DNA of 64,000 nucleotides, taken from assembly GCA_024867545.1 (NCBI GenBank), contig JANFNE010000005.1, forward strand, positions 496,001 to 560,000, given 5' to 3'. Shown piece after piece: positions 9,791 to 19,146 of the stretch. Source of the stretch: Phytopythium helicoides. Its lineage: Eukaryota > Oomycota > Peronosporomycetes > Pythiales > Pythiaceae. Positions within the stretch are counted from its first letter, which is position 1; every line of letters begins with the position of its first letter. Below the pieces are notes generated by a model. The model was not told where the DNA came from. It made no database searches and saw nothing but the letters and a program-made list of their open reading frames with translations. The position numbers and the translations under genes were made by a program.

Positions 9791-10835
9791 ATGATGCGGC
9801 AAACGAGTGGCACACGCCTCCAGGCGGCGGGGCGGCGCTTCCTGTCGGCCAAGGCGGGCGCCGGCGGCCTCTCCGGTGCGCGCCACGCGCTCAGCGAGCT
9901 CCGCGAACCCCTAATTGCTGACTCTGCGGCTCCGCAGGCCCCAAGATCGCGGGCGTGCTGCGCTTCTACAAGGACGTGGGCGTCAAGGAGGTGGCGGACG
10001 AGGCCGGCGGCGCCACGCGCACGCTCTACGCCGTGACGCTGGACGGCAAGACGGTCAAGACGCCGAGCCGCATCCCGCTGCGCCTGCCCAACCGGTCGCT
10101 CGCCTACGCGATCGCGCACGAGTGGGACGCGCAGGAGCACAGCATCCGCCCGGCCACCATGCCCATGATGACGCTGGCGTCCACGGCGCTCGACCTGGAG
10201 GAGAAGGCGGGGGCTGAGGAGATCATCTCCGAGATGATGCACTACTTCCACACCGACACGGTCTGCTACCAGGTGACGGCCGACCAGCAGGACAAGCTTG
10301 CGGTGCTCCAGCAGAAGAAGTGGAACCCGCTGCGCAAGTGGTTCGCGGAGCAGTTCGGCGGCGACGTGGATGTCAGCCACGGCACCATCAACCCGCTTGC
10401 GCACGATGAGCGCACCGTCAGCAATGTGCGCGACCACCTTGCCAAGGTTTGTGGCACCTGAATCCCCTTTGGGTACGAAATGAGCTCTCATTGACTCTGT
10501 CCTCGTATTGCAGCTGAATTTCTTCGAGCTCGCATCGCTCCGCTGCATCACCAAGGAGTGCAAGGTTCGTCGTTGACTCGGTCGTTGGTCTGCTTGACAT
10601 TGCATTGCTAACATCATGGGTGCATGGAAACTTGCAGTCGCTGATCACTGCAATGGCGCTTTTCAAGCGCCACATCTCGGCGAACGAGGCCATGGAGCTT
10701 TCGCGCGTCGAGGAGGAGTTCCAGATCGACCGCTGGGGGCTCGTTGAGGGTGGCCACGACCTCGACCGCGTCAACTGCCGCGTGAACGTCTCGAGCGCCT
10801 CGTTCCTGCTCTGGCTGCTGCAGAACAAGCACTGA
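9791..10835 (+). CDS. ATPAF2: Mitochondrial F1-ATPase assembly factor ATP12 (ATPAF2)
   Basis: Four exons are read: 9791-9875, 9938-10446, 10514-10564 and 10638-10835, with introns of 62, 67 and 73 nt. The N-terminus (MMRQTSGTRLQAAGRRFLSA) is a basic, Ser/Ala-rich mitochondrial presequence. The mature part has the ATP12 pattern: LRFYKDVGVKEV, YAVTLDGKTVKTPSRIPLRLP, AIAHEWDAQEHSIRPATMPM, TDTVCYQVTADQQ, a C-terminal LNFFELASLRCITKECKSL segment and the conserved EVEFQ-like 'SRVEEEFQIDRWGLVEGGHDLD' element. ATP12 binds free F1 alpha subunits in the matrix until they join beta subunits. A second ATG at 9794 is an equally possible start. Exon 4 follows a consensus TTGCAG. Confidence 0.93.
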
Positions 10836-11145
10836 GCAAGCCCAATGGCAGTTGCCGGCATCAACCGCAGCTCTGTAGACGCCAAAGACGCTAATACATC
10901 GAGCCAAGCCGCTCATGTCAAGCCAGTGCGTCCCTTGTTTGTCCTTCATCATTGACGTCCACGTTCAAGCAGCTTGAATGTCAAGTGGAACTTGCGCGTT
11001 GATCATGTTTTGCAGGCATTTCATCCAATCTCACAGGTCGTGGTGTCATACAAACGCCAAGTGCGTCTCTCCAAACTTTCAAACCGCTCAAATCCTCCGC
11101 GCCACTCTCGACGAGAAGCAGCGAGGAGACGGGCGGGCGGCGGCC
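10836..11145 (+). other. Intergenic region ATP12 to CENP-C
   Basis: These 310 bp lie between two genes on the same strand and should contain the ATP12 terminator and the CENP-C promoter and leader. A pyrimidine-rich CATTTCATCCAATCTCACAG stretch near 11018 carries a CCAAT motif. No other structure was recognised. Confidence 0.4.
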
Positions 11146-13322
11146 ATGGACGACGACATCGACGCGCTCATGCCGCGCACCAGGTGCGTCGCGACGCGTG
11201 GCGAGGGGAAGGGGAGCGGCGGGCGCTGACGTCGCGCGCGGGGGCGGCAGGGCCGCGGCGGACTCGGCGCGCGTGAACGTGGGCAGTCTCAAGCAGTACA
11301 TGGCCGCGTCCAAGGTGGGTCTTTAGGCGGCTTTTGCGTCGATGGGAGGGGACTTCGGGCTTAATGGAGACGGAAACGAGGCAGTTCGCGGGCTCCGACT
11401 CGGTCGGCGCGCGCTCGGGCGTCGTGGTGCGCAGCGACGTCCGCAAGGACGCGCAGGGCTTCGAGGACATCGACGAGTTCTGGGCCGACGACGACCTGGC
11501 CGACAAGGACGACGACGACGACGAGTGTGAGGGTCATCTCGCTCGCGTGTAGCGCCGAAAATGCATTGCAACTGACGTCGTGACTTGATCTGAATGTTCG
11601 TGCAGCCTTTGCGACCGAGAAGGACCAAACCGCGACCGACACGTCGACGGTCTCGTCTACCAGCGAGCGGGAGCCGCGGATGTCAGCCGCGAGCAGCATG
11701 CAGCTGAGTGACGACGAGCAGGACGGATCTTTTCGCTCGAGACGTCGCACGACTGGTAGCAGTCGCAGCCGCCGCAGCACGCGCTTCAGCAGCATTGGCA
11801 TCGAGGCAAGCCGCAAGAGCTTCGATGTCCGCGCTTCCGACGACTTCCCGGCCGACGCTCCAAACTCGCCGCCCTCGTTCGACTTTGGCAATGCGTCACC
11901 TATCGAGTCACCAGTCGAAGATAACGTGACCGTGCGTGCCAGCAAGGGCAAGGGAAAGCGTCGCAAGTCCTCGTTCGGCGTTGGCTTCGATGACGATGCG
12001 AAGGCTCCAAGCCCTTTTGCGGAGCCCTTGAGCCCACTTTCCGATGGTACGAACTCGTATCGTATGCACCATTGTCCATATGCCGCATTATTCAGCCTAG
12101 TCTGACCTCGTGTTTGAATCCAGCGAGCGACCGCGACATTAGCGTGAACTTGTCGAAGCAGTTTGAAGACGATGAGGTCACCAACACCAAGAGCAAAAAG
12201 AAGGGCTCGAAGGGAAAGGCCAAGGCAACCAAGACCACCAAGGCCCCGAGTAAGAAGGGAAAGAGCGATGCTGGGAAGATGAAGAAGGCGAAGAGTGAAA
12301 AAACGAAGCGTCCTCGTCCCACTGGCAAATACGGGTACAGGTCGTCTTCACTGACGGACGAATCCATTCAAGCTGATAACATGACTGACGGCGACGAGTC
12401 GTTCCATCTTACGGACGAGGACGGCGACGCCACGGCTTCGGACGACAGCTTCTACGAGGAAAAGGAGACAAAGGTGAGCAAGCGTGTCCGGCGAGCGGAT
12501 CTTCGACTTGCTCGCGACATTCTCAAAGGCGTTGATCTCGACGACGAGAATCCGATCGCGCTGCGGCGTTCCAAGCGGAAGCGGTACAAGCCGCTTGCGT
12601 GGTACAAGGGCGAGCATTTTGTATACGAGCGCAAGCACGTGGGCGTCGGCCTTGTGCTCCCCACGGTTGTCGGTGTCGAGCGTTCTGGTGCATCGTCGCC
12701 AACCAAAACGAGTCGCCCGCGCACAGCTCGGGCACCCAGCCAACGCAAGTCCCTCAAGGCACTGCCAGCTAGCGAGCTTCCCGAAGGCGTCACCTATGAG
12801 GAAGGCGAGTGGGCTGACCTTTTCGACGTTTCGGTCAATGCCGTAAACGCTATGAACATCATCTGTCGCTCCAACGAGATTCGTCTGCGCAAGCTGCCGG
12901 AGATGGATAGCGGCGAGCCTCCTGCGTTCGCCGGCCAGAGTTTCAACCTACGCAATCCTGCTGCTTTTCCGCGGTGGATTTCAGGACGGCTGGTGCTGCC
13001 ACCTGGTGCTGCAAAGGAGCCCGAGAGCGTCGGGGCAGCTGTGCAGATCTTTTACGTGACCGCGGGTCAGCCCCAGGCTCTGGAGGTGGCGTTGAGCCCC
13101 GACTCGGAGGAGTTTTTCGCGTCGGACAAGACGACGCGCTTTCTGCTGAGTCCCGGCGACGAATTCTACGTGCCATCGGGCAATGCGTACTATGTCAAGA
13201 ACCACTCCAAGTCGACGGATGTGGACCTGCGCTTCACGATTCTCAAGCCCGAGACGGCTGCCGGTGGCACTGGCAGCGCCAAGCGGAAACGTGAGAAGGC
13301 CGAGAGCTCGGACGAGGCGTGA
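11146..13322 (+). CDS. CENP-C: CENP-C homologue (CENP-C motif plus cupin dimerisation domain)
   Basis: Five exons: 11146-11183, 11251-11314, 11385-11526, 11606-12046 and 12124-13322, with introns of 67, 70, 79 and 77 nt. All junctions keep frame (for example DDDDDE-SFATEK and LSD-ASDRD). The N-terminal two thirds are acidic, Ser/Lys-rich and disordered, with a lysine-rich tract (KKKGSKGKAKATKTTKAPSK). At about 12561-12620 lies the CENP-C motif RRSKRKRYKPLAWYKGEHF, which fits the R-R-x-x-R-x-x-x-x-P-aromatic consensus that contacts CENP-A and H4, except that the aromatic pair is WY instead of YW. The last ~140 residues form a Mif2-type cupin: ISGRLVLPPGA, VQIFYVTAGQ, FLLSPGDEFYVPSGNAYYVKN and FTILKPE. 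CENP-C bridges centromeric chromatin to the outer kinetochore as a dimer. Confidence 0.88.
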
Positions 13323-13664
13323 GCTTTCCCACCGCGAACGCTGATCGCTTTTTCATGTCAAAGTTCATTTGTATTTCTTTGCTTTTGATTTTGAGTGTAT
13401 CCCCACAGCGCCCCGCTGACGGCAGTGTATTGCATTCTACACTGGCGCCGCTGCTGTCGTCGCCGCCGCCTCCCGCCCTGCTCCCTCCGTTCCGTCTAAT
13501 ACTAATCCTAATGCTCTACACTGGCGGCAGGTGGCGGCGCTCGCTTGCTGTCCCTCCCTCCTCTTCTCATACATAGTGCTCCTTCAAAAAAAAATAAAAA
13601 CTTGGGCAAAATGGCGTGGCTATCGTCCGTTGGCCGCGCCGTCGTCGTCTTCTAAGCGTCGTCT
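13323..13664. other. Convergent 3' intergenic region with A-rich tract
   Basis: These 342 bp lie between the CENP-C stop and the stop of the HAD gene. They include a pyrimidine-rich GCCGCCGCCTCCC run and an AAAAAAAAATAAAAA tract near 13586-13600 that contains an AATAAA-like polyadenylation signal for the plus strand. Nothing else was recognised. Confidence 0.5.
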
Positions 13665-14460
13665 TCAAACGGCCGAGCACCGCAGCTCGGCAAGTTGCTC
13701 GCGCGTGAGCCGCAGGTCCAGGTGGCTTTCCCATCCGCACATTTGCTCGAACGAGTCGTGCGTGAGCTCGACCTGCTGCAGCATCTCCTCGGAGCTGGGG
13801 TGCTCGACGAACTTGAGCGTCTTGGCGAGCGTGCCGGGCACTGAGTCGACGGCAGCGTAGCAGGCGTCACGCTCGGCCATCGAGTCGCCGACCGAGACGA
13901 GGTTGAAGAACTCGTCGCGCTTGGCCGCCGCCGAGGTGAAGCACTTGCGCGCGATGAGCTGCATGACCTCTTGCTTCCAGCAGCCCGAGTCGCCGCCGAC
14001 ACCGAACGTCTGCTCGTACCAGCTGCGCGCCGACACGATGTGTACGTCGGGCATATCGAGCACCGGGAGCACGGCGGGCAGGTAGAGCGCGCACGACATC
14101 TCGACCCATCCGTACTCGGCGGCCGTGACGACGAAGACGGGTCCGTACGAGACGGCCTTGCGCAGCAGGCGCTCGACGTGCGCGCCGAGCAGCGCCAGCA
14201 CGGCGCGCTGGTCGGGCGTCACGGGGATCTGCTGGCCGCGGAACTTGGGCAGCAGGTCCTGCGCGTGCAGCCACGAGCTGGGGCACAGCGTGTCGTCCCA
14301 GTCGAAGACCACGACCGTGCGGTCGCGCACCGACGCGGCCCGCGCGCCGCTTGAGATGCGCCGCGCTCTTGGCCGCCGCCGGCTGCGGGTCGGCCGCCGA
14401 GCCCTGGAAGTAGCCGTCGGCCGCGCGCATCGTGTCCACCGCTGAGCTCGCGTACGTCAT
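13665..14460 (-). CDS. HAD-superfamily phosphatase-like protein (frame break near 14340)
   Basis: The main frame reads TVVVFDWDDTLCPSSWLHAQDLLPKF at its start (HAD motif I, DxDxT), VFVVTAAEYGWVE (motif II, Thr) and a C-terminal NLVSVGDSMAERDA (motif IV, GDSxxE), so an Asp-nucleophile phosphohydrolase fold is clear. The substrate is unknown. This frame has no ATG before motif I. The upstream 40 residues, beginning MTYASSAVDTMRAADGYFQG at 14460, lie one base out of frame. Removing one base from the CCC/GGG run near 14339-14341 joins them into one protein of about 264 residues. I therefore annotate one gene with a probable single-base insertion error or mutation. A soluble protist family of HAD-like proteins with this DWDDTLCPS start is my best description. 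Confidence 0.75.
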
Positions 14461-15786
14461 CGCCAGAAGTCCGCGCTACGCTGGGCGCCACGCGCGGAAG
14501 GATCGCCCGGTCAGCAGATCGGAGAGTGGCGCGGGGGCACCGAGGCGGGCGGGCGGGCGGGGCGTGTGGCGGAGGGCTCGGTCGAGGGCGGCCGCTGCGG
14601 ACGTTTAGATGGAGGTTGACTGGCCGTTTGTATAGGTCCACGAAGAGAAGAGGGGGGCGAGAGAGCACGCGCTCCGCCCGATTTTCTCAGAGACACCGCG
14701 CCGCGCATGGACGGGGCGTCGTCGTACGCCAGGTTTTGCAGGCGCGGGATTGGACGAAAGGATTATCTCGACTCAGTGCGCTGGGGAAAAAAGTACTGCG
14801 GCTGACAGTGAATCCGGCCCATCCTGGTCATCACCGTGCTTGGCTTAGCATGGGCTTTGCTGGGATTACGGCCGATACAGCTGAGTGGGCCTCGTAGTCG
14901 CGTGAGTGGACCTTGCTGCACGAGCTGGTGCCCGTGCTCGTACTCGGGCTCTGCGGGCTGAGACGGCAAAGCCCCAGGAGAGGAGCGGAGCAGAGACCCT
15001 CACGACGTAACGGCATCCGGGATCGGCGCGGATCCTACAGAAGTGTCGACCTTTTGTAAGGCCGCCCTCCCCCTTCTTGTAACGGCAGCTATCTATTAGG
15101 TATGTGCCGTACTGTACGAGACAAGTGTAGTTGGGTGCGGAGTTGGCATGGCGCTGCATGACATCAAATATTGCAGCGGAAAATCGCGTTGTCGGCACAA
15201 ATGACCGAGAATCGCGCCTTGGATGGCTCCCAAGTGATATCCTGCAGCTGCACACAGCAACTCGCGGGACGAACGGCTCGGAAGCGTCCGCTGCGCGCAT
15301 GATTCGGCCCACGCGCCGTCAGCATCAAGGTGCCGGCGGATTTTTTGGCAGTTGCGAACTGTTCTACCCCACCTTTGTGTCGTGACAAACACTCATTGCA
15401 ATAAGATCGCAAAGACAGGCCATCGGAGTCCCTCCTGCGACAAGCTATATCCCGTTTAAGTAATGTCCGTCTGGCGCGGAACAGCTGTTATGCGGCTGGA
15501 TTTTTGCTGTATGAACTTGATCGAGAGCCTCCAATACCTGATGTGGGTGAGTAACTATCGAGTGATGCAGGTCGCGTGCCTCTTCGCGCTTCAACGTGAC
15601 GCTCCGCTCCCTCGCTCGTTGAACCTGCAGATGAACGCTGAGCGCAATTACCAACGCGGCCGCCGCGGTATGCGGAGCCCTCGAGGCGGTGCTGCAGGCG
15701 GGCGACGGCCTTGGGCTGAGTGACTCACGCTGAGGACGACGCTAAAGCTCGAGCTCCTGGAGCAGTAATGGCGAGTTGAGGCGGCG
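14461..15786. other. Region without assignable gene
   Basis: About 1.3 kb holds only short reading frames on both strands that lack codon structure or motifs. The first 250 bp should include the HAD promoter; CCGCCCG-rich sequence lies at 14530-14580. I found no repeat, RNA or transposon remnant. Confidence 0.4.
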
Positions 15787-16625
15787 ATGGGGAGCAGCTC
15801 TCTCTCTCTCTCGCATCTTCACGGACGTATCTTTTGCGGATCGAGGTGTCGTGGTGGGTAACTAGATTGAGCCCCGGGCCAGCGACAGTGACGGACATGC
15901 ACGCCCATCCTTGCGGCCACGAGACGACGGCTTCGGTTGGATCTTCAACGATGCACCCAAGGCGGCGCCGCGGGAATGCGACACTGTCGAGCTCTCGTTC
16001 GCGTCGTCGACAGCCAAGTTAGTGCCGCGTGGAAGTGGGGTCCAAGTTACGCGAGACAGTATTGTTGACGGCCGCGGCGAGGTCGCTGCGGTGAGAACCT
16101 GGACGTGATGGATCGCGCCAGAGTCACAACCGCCTGAAGCCAAGCGAGACACTCTCCACCTGCCAAGCGACTGCGTTCGTGCACCGCTGCTATGCTCCAG
16201 ATTTCTTCCTGACAGAAATCGGGAAATGTGAGACCGCCACATCGACCGTCGGCGCCGAAATTGTTGACGCTGTCGAAGATTGTAGAGTGAGCGAGGAGAA
16301 GGCTTCCTCTTATACTCGGCTGCTCTCCTCTATTCCCAAGCGTCGGCGATCGTGTGTCCACCATTCAACTTCTACGTACACCAGTGATTTGGGGCTTTCC
16401 CAGTTGCCACCAAGACATCTAGGACGTGCGATACGACTCGATCCACAACCCCACAAGCCACATCAGTGTTGTCTTGGCGTATTCTCCGTGGCTGCGAGGT
16501 ACATGCGCAACTCTGGTGCTTGTGCACTCGCAGCTTGCAGGTACGCACGAGCTGGCCGCCAGAAATGCGGTAAGTACTGCCCGCCATGTGCTCGCAAGCA
16601 CCACAGGAGTAGCGATAGCTGGTAG
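15787..16625 (+). CDS. Possible small gene of unknown function (tentative model)
   Basis: A coding-looking stretch (about 15887-16091) reads DGHARPSLRPRDDGFGWIFN, then DAPKAAPRECDTVELSFASS and GVQVTRDSIVDGRGEVAA. It joins in frame to an upstream ATG at 15787 (MGSSSLSLSHLHGRIFCGS) by removing a GT-AG intron (about 15846-15885). It is followed by a GTGAGA donor and a possible 49-nt intron leading to CQATAFVHRCYAPDFFLTEIGK. The last part runs antisense to the 3' end of the lipase gene, so the end is very uncertain. No domain is recognised. The exon-like frame and splice sites are seen; expression is inference. Confidence 0.25.
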
Positions 16626-18952
16626 GATTTGAGCGCATGTGCCTTAGCAGACAGCCCGTTGTGCAGTACGGCGAGCTCCAGTACGCTCGGATCAAGCACG
16701 AGGTTGCCCAGCGAGTTGATGAGGGCTACGTGTCCAACGTTCACGTATGACAGCGCCTTTGGCGTCTTGGGAGGCAGCTTGGTCACAACATCAGCTGCAT
16801 TGATGACTGAAAACGTCGCGGGAACCGCAAGCATATGCCGCTTTCGGAACGCAGTGTTACTCATTCGCGGACAGCCAAATGTCGAGCACGTGACGTTGGT
16901 TAGGCCAAGCCGAATTGCCACATCAAAGCTACAGAGCACGGCTAGAGCACCACCTAACGAATGGCCCGTCACTAGGATGTTGCGAGGGTCTTGGTGGTTG
17001 AGTTCTGCAATCGCGGCGAGGACTTCTTTCGCAACAGACAAGTAGGCATTGTAAAAGCCTGAGTGCACCTTCGGTGGGTTCCGCTTGCAACAAAGTCGAT
17101 CTCGAAGTGTTCGGTTGCCGGTACCAGCTGACTCTACGAGTACTGGGCCACGGGGCTGCGATATTCGCATGGCGAGAGTCGATAAATCGACCGTCTTCGC
17201 AGTTCGATGAATGGTCATAGCTGCTTGCAAGTCCGTGTGCGCATTTTTCTTACTCGAGGTACCTCGAAATGCGACTACAACGAGGGAGGGAGACTCCAGT
17301 ACAACGCAGTGCGTGTCGGTGCTTGCATTCTCAATCACGGCGCTAACTGTAAAGGCAGTGTCCATCACGAACTGCTGTATTCGTTCGCGTTCGGAGGGAC
17401 TGTCGTCAGTATCGTCGACAGCAATTTTATCCGATGAGGTCGATGGTTGGTCGCTACCTGGACGCTTCCCGCAAGCGTACACAAGCTGTGCAAAGTTGAA
17501 TGCCTCGATCTGTTTTTCCATTACAAAGTGAAATGGGTTGATCCGCTCGATCAGCGCGAGATCGGTGAATGTCGCCTTGATGTGTACGTCTGATGCAAAT
17601 AGAAAGTACCGAAAGTGCTGCGTTCTTCCATGCGTATCTGGTTGACTGCTCGGGACTAGCCACCCACTTATTCCTTCTGCATCCATTGGTAGTGCGCAAA
17701 ACAGTGTGATGGTAAGCCAGACAAGCAGGCTCAAAAGAAACCCGAAGTGAATTTGCACAGCACCAAGATTTTCGATTTGGGCGATGTCATTGTCATCCAG
17801 GGACAACAAACTCTTGGGCGCGAACCAGCAGATCAAGTGTCCGCAGATAGTAATCATGACGACGGTGTCTCGAAAATGGAGCACAATGACGAAAAACTCG
17901 GTGAAAATGCGGGCAAAGTCGCGCACAAATACATGACGAAAAGTGGTTTTGGCCCACCAAGTCTTGAACAGGACAGCTGACAATAGGATAGCGTCCCCTA
18001 CCGAGATGGCGATTGTGTCGTACAGGAGGTAGTGCTGCTGGATTGACTGTCCTGCAAGTAGAACTCGTGTGACGGTAATCACATTTGTCATTGGCAAAAA
18101 GTCAAGCACGGAGTTGTTTCTCCACGACACCATTGCTCGAAAAGCAGTATAGATGAGGATTGCAGGAACGAAAAGAGCATTGATGCACCGCGTCCTACGA
18201 AGTTTCTTATGCCCATCTTCAGCCGAGATATCGGCAAATGTCATGGTCAGCTGAGTGTAGAAGTCGCTGAAGTGTGAAAGAATTCCGTACAACAGCGCAG
18301 CTAGCAGCGTGTTTCCGCTTGCAAGCAGCTGTCGGCTCAAGCGAGTTTGATCTTGCATACGCCCACATAAGATACCGGCAATTAATAATGCCGCGATGAA
18401 CCAGACCATGCATGCCAGTCGAAGGAGTTCAAGTTGTATGACTTCTCTCTCCTGGTACAACGCAATCCGTCGGATGTAAAGCGATGTCACGACAAGGACG
18501 GCAACAAGAACTGCCGTGTTTGGCAGCAGCGACCACGACGGAGATAGGATGGTGTAAATGGTCTGCGTGATGGATGGCAGCACAATCGCGATGTGAATAT
18601 TGCGGTAGAGCACGGAGATGTCGGACCCGCGCATGCGTCCGAGCTTGAGATGGGACACCTCAGCCGGCTTGGTCGTGTTAGACTTGAGCGCCTTCTTGTG
18701 GAACGACGCCGCATGCTTCACCAAGTAAGCAGAGCTTCGCGAGACGTGCAGTGGCCCCAGTCGCGACACAAAGGAGCCTGCTGGCCGAGTCAGCGCCGCG
18801 TACAGACTCGACCGCGCCGACTGTTGCCGCGCAAAGGCTTCTCCCGGCGGCTGACCCGCTCGCTTTGGCACTGGACCAGCTTCATCGCCTTCAATTTGCT
18901 GCTGGTCCCCGCCTAGCTCCACCAGTATCTCAACACTGCCGCCGCCTTCCAT
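16463..18952 (-). CDS. sn1-type diacylglycerol lipase-like membrane protein (class 3 lipase)
   Basis: Read from ATG 18952, this is an uninterrupted 829-residue frame. After a soluble N-terminus of ~115 residues come several hydrophobic helices (about residues 115-440), for example VLPSITQTIYTILSPSWSLL, TAVLVAVLVVTSLYI, LACMVWFIAALLIAGIL and FGFLLSLLVWLTITLFCALP. The C-terminal half is an alpha/beta-hydrolase class 3 lipase: VVVAFRGTSSKKNAHTDL, VHSGFYNAYLSVAKEVL, the nucleophile elbow VTGHSLGGALAVLCSFDV, STFGCPRMSN and NAADVVTKLPP, then YVNVGHVALI (probable catalytic His region). A multi-span N-terminus plus GHSLGG lipase domain is the architecture of diacylglycerol lipases. It probably hydrolyses the sn-1 acyl chain of diacylglycerol. 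The last ~50 residues look less constrained and may include an unrecognised intron. Confidence 0.85.
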   Translation of the reverse strand: MEGGGSVEILVELGGDQQQIEGDEAGPVPKRAGQPPGEAFARQQSARSSLYAALTRPAGSFVSRLGPLHVSRSSAYLVKHAASFHKKALKSNTTKPAEVSHLKLGRMRGSDISVLYRNIHIAIVLPSITQTIYTILSPSWSLLPNTAVLVAVLVVTSLYIRRIALYQEREVIQLELLRLACMVWFIAALLIAGILCGRMQDQTRLSRQLLASGNTLLAALLYGILSHFSDFYTQLTMTFADISAEDGHKKLRRTRCINALFVPAILIYTAFRAMVSWRNNSVLDFLPMTNVITVTRVLLAGQSIQQHYLLYDTIAISVGDAILLSAVLFKTWWAKTTFRHVFVRDFARIFTEFFVIVLHFRDTVVMITICGHLICWFAPKSLLSLDDNDIAQIENLGAVQIHFGFLLSLLVWLTITLFCALPMDAEGISGWLVPSSQPDTHGRTQHFRYFLFASDVHIKATFTDLALIERINPFHFVMEKQIEAFNFAQLVYACGKRPGSDQPSTSSDKIAVDDTDDSPSERERIQQFVMDTAFTVSAVIENASTDTHCVVLESPSLVVVAFRGTSSKKNAHTDLQAAMTIHRTAKTVDLSTLAMRISQPRGPVLVESAGTGNRTLRDRLCCKRNPPKVHSGFYNAYLSVAKEVLAAIAELNHQDPRNILVTGHSLGGALAVLCSFDVAIRLGLTNVTCSTFGCPRMSNTAFRKRHMLAVPATFSVINAADVVTKLPPKTPKALSYVNVGHVALINSLGNLVLDPSVLELAVLHNGLSAKAHALKSYQLSLLLWCLRAHGGQYLPHFWRPARAYLQAASAQAPELRMYLAATENTPRQH

Positions 18953-19146
18953 CCCGCTATTGTGGGTCGCCGCCGATTATAGTCGACGAGTTGAAGCGCG
19001 AGGCTGGTGAGCCCAGTGCCTGACTAGCATCAGTTTCGGCGGGGCATCGAAAGTGGCGTCGCTGTGTCGCACTTCCTCACTTGGCAACGCGACACAATCA
19101 AAGCGAGAAAAGCCGAGCGCCCCCCGCCGCCGAGAGGAAGCGCAGC
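18953..19146. promoter_or_regulatory. Divergent promoter lipase / myosin
   Basis: These 194 bp lie between divergent ATGs at 18952 and 19147. Only the geometry supports regulation; no motif was recognised with confidence. Confidence 0.4.

Noticed and set aside
14839..14880. Stretch TGCTGGGATTACGGCC resembling a primate Alu consensus
   Set aside because: Short chance similarity; the flanks do not match and the genome is not animal.
15798..15813. CTCTCTCTCTCTC microsatellite
   Set aside because: Very short; only incidental, possibly in the leader or first exon of a tentative gene.
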